The translations under genes were made by a program, and so were the position numbers. Below the pieces are notes generated by a model. The model was not told the origin of the DNA. It made no database searches and was given only the letters and a program-made list of their open reading frames with translations. Below are positions 31,851 through 32,008 of a DNA stretch of 32,008 nt, piece by piece; the first letter of the stretch is position 1; each line of letters starts with the position of its first letter. This stretch comes from an uncultured Alistipes sp. (GTDB lineage Bacteria > Bacteroidota > Bacteroidia > Bacteroidales > Rikenellaceae). The DNA lies in assembly GCA_937899895.1 (NCBI GenBank), contig CALBQR010000014.1:1-32008 (forward strand). Reading direction: 5' to 3'.

Positions 31851-32008
31851 AAAGATATTTTTAAAAATTATAATCGGAATCGTTGCAGGAATCATATTAA
31901 ACATCCTGCCAATGTATTTGATTCAAATGAAATATTTGAAAATGTTAAATCAAACGGTATAAAGTTAGATGGTATGGTGTATTGTGCTGGGATTTGTGAC
32001 ACACAGAT
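31839..32008 (+). CDS. Fragment ending in a short-chain dehydrogenase-like stretch, partial
   Basis: A frame open from ATG 31839 to the right edge (56 codons). From about 31911 on it reads NVFDSNEIFENVKSNG and then IKLDGMVYCAGI, which matches the middle of short-chain dehydrogenases (the NNAG-type motif, here YCAG). The part before this does not resemble the Rossmann start of that family; in another frame (from GTG 31846) the same bases give a hydrophobic segment, KRYFLKIIIGIVAGIILNIL, like a membrane protein start. So two unrelated pieces may be joined near 31900, or a T-run at 31857-31862 has a length error. The family hint is suggestive only. Confidence 0.4.

Noticed and set aside
1..32008. 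CRISPR arrays, tRNA, rRNA, transposases, phage genes or attachment sites
   Set aside because: I looked for regular repeats with spacers, TPsiC-type motifs and transposase or integrase motifs and saw none.

Overview
This window looks like chromosomal DNA of a gut-type anaerobe of the Bacteroidales, perhaps Rikenellaceae/Alistipes-like, though the genus is a guess. Support: promoters of the Bacteroidetes type (TTG, about 20 nt, TAnnTTTG) in front of many genes, few Shine-Dalgarno sequences, a sodium-pumping methylmalonyl-CoA decarboxylase operon, BatD/BatE proteins, a SufBCDS operon and a class I fumarase. Codon use is strongly biased (TCG for Ser, TTG/CTG for Leu; TTA, CTA and TCA avoided), which leaves very long but meaningless open frames antisense to the real genes.

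Layout. 1-2373: end of a decarboxylase operon (carboxyltransferase tail, gamma subunit, biotin carrier, beta subunit), closed by a terminator. 2434-2863: a long gap with a promoter and a foldable leader, then gyrA and a TPR protein. 6865-7320: a gap with three short direct repeats and a well-supported minus-strand small RNA candidate. 7326-8712 (minus): a 110-aa orphan and an OmpA-like lipoprotein with a cysteine cluster. 8835-12488 (minus): Wza-like exporter, Wzc-like tyrosine kinase and HAD phosphatase in one operon. 12859-17083 (plus): serine hydrolase, TPM protein, LemA and a second serine hydrolase. 17158-21894 (minus): sufB-sufC-sufD-sufS. Then DUF2147 (minus), CYTH (plus), class II aldolase (minus), fumarase (plus), batD-batE-recR (plus), and rubredoxin plus an apparently exported superoxide dismutase (plus).

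How the genes fit together. The decarboxylase, fumarase and aldolase fit a fermentation that makes succinate and propionate. SufBCDS, rubredoxin and the superoxide dismutase serve iron-sulfur enzymes (including the class I fumarase) and oxygen defence. Wza/Wzc, OmpA-like, serine hydrolases, TPM/LemA and BatD/E are envelope functions.

The last kilobase (about 30951-32008) is different: very AT-rich, TTA-rich codons, a sigma70-type extended -10 box, a ClpB/ClpC-like ORF holding only the second ATPase domain and cut off exactly where the superoxide dismutase terminator begins, and a short-chain dehydrogenase fragment at the edge. Either foreign DNA was acquired or, more likely, the assembly is chimeric there.

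No complete undescribed multi-gene system is obvious. The best leads for something new are the small RNA at about 6946-7107, the gyrA leader at about 2731-2863, and the serine hydrolase-TPM-LemA-serine hydrolase cluster.
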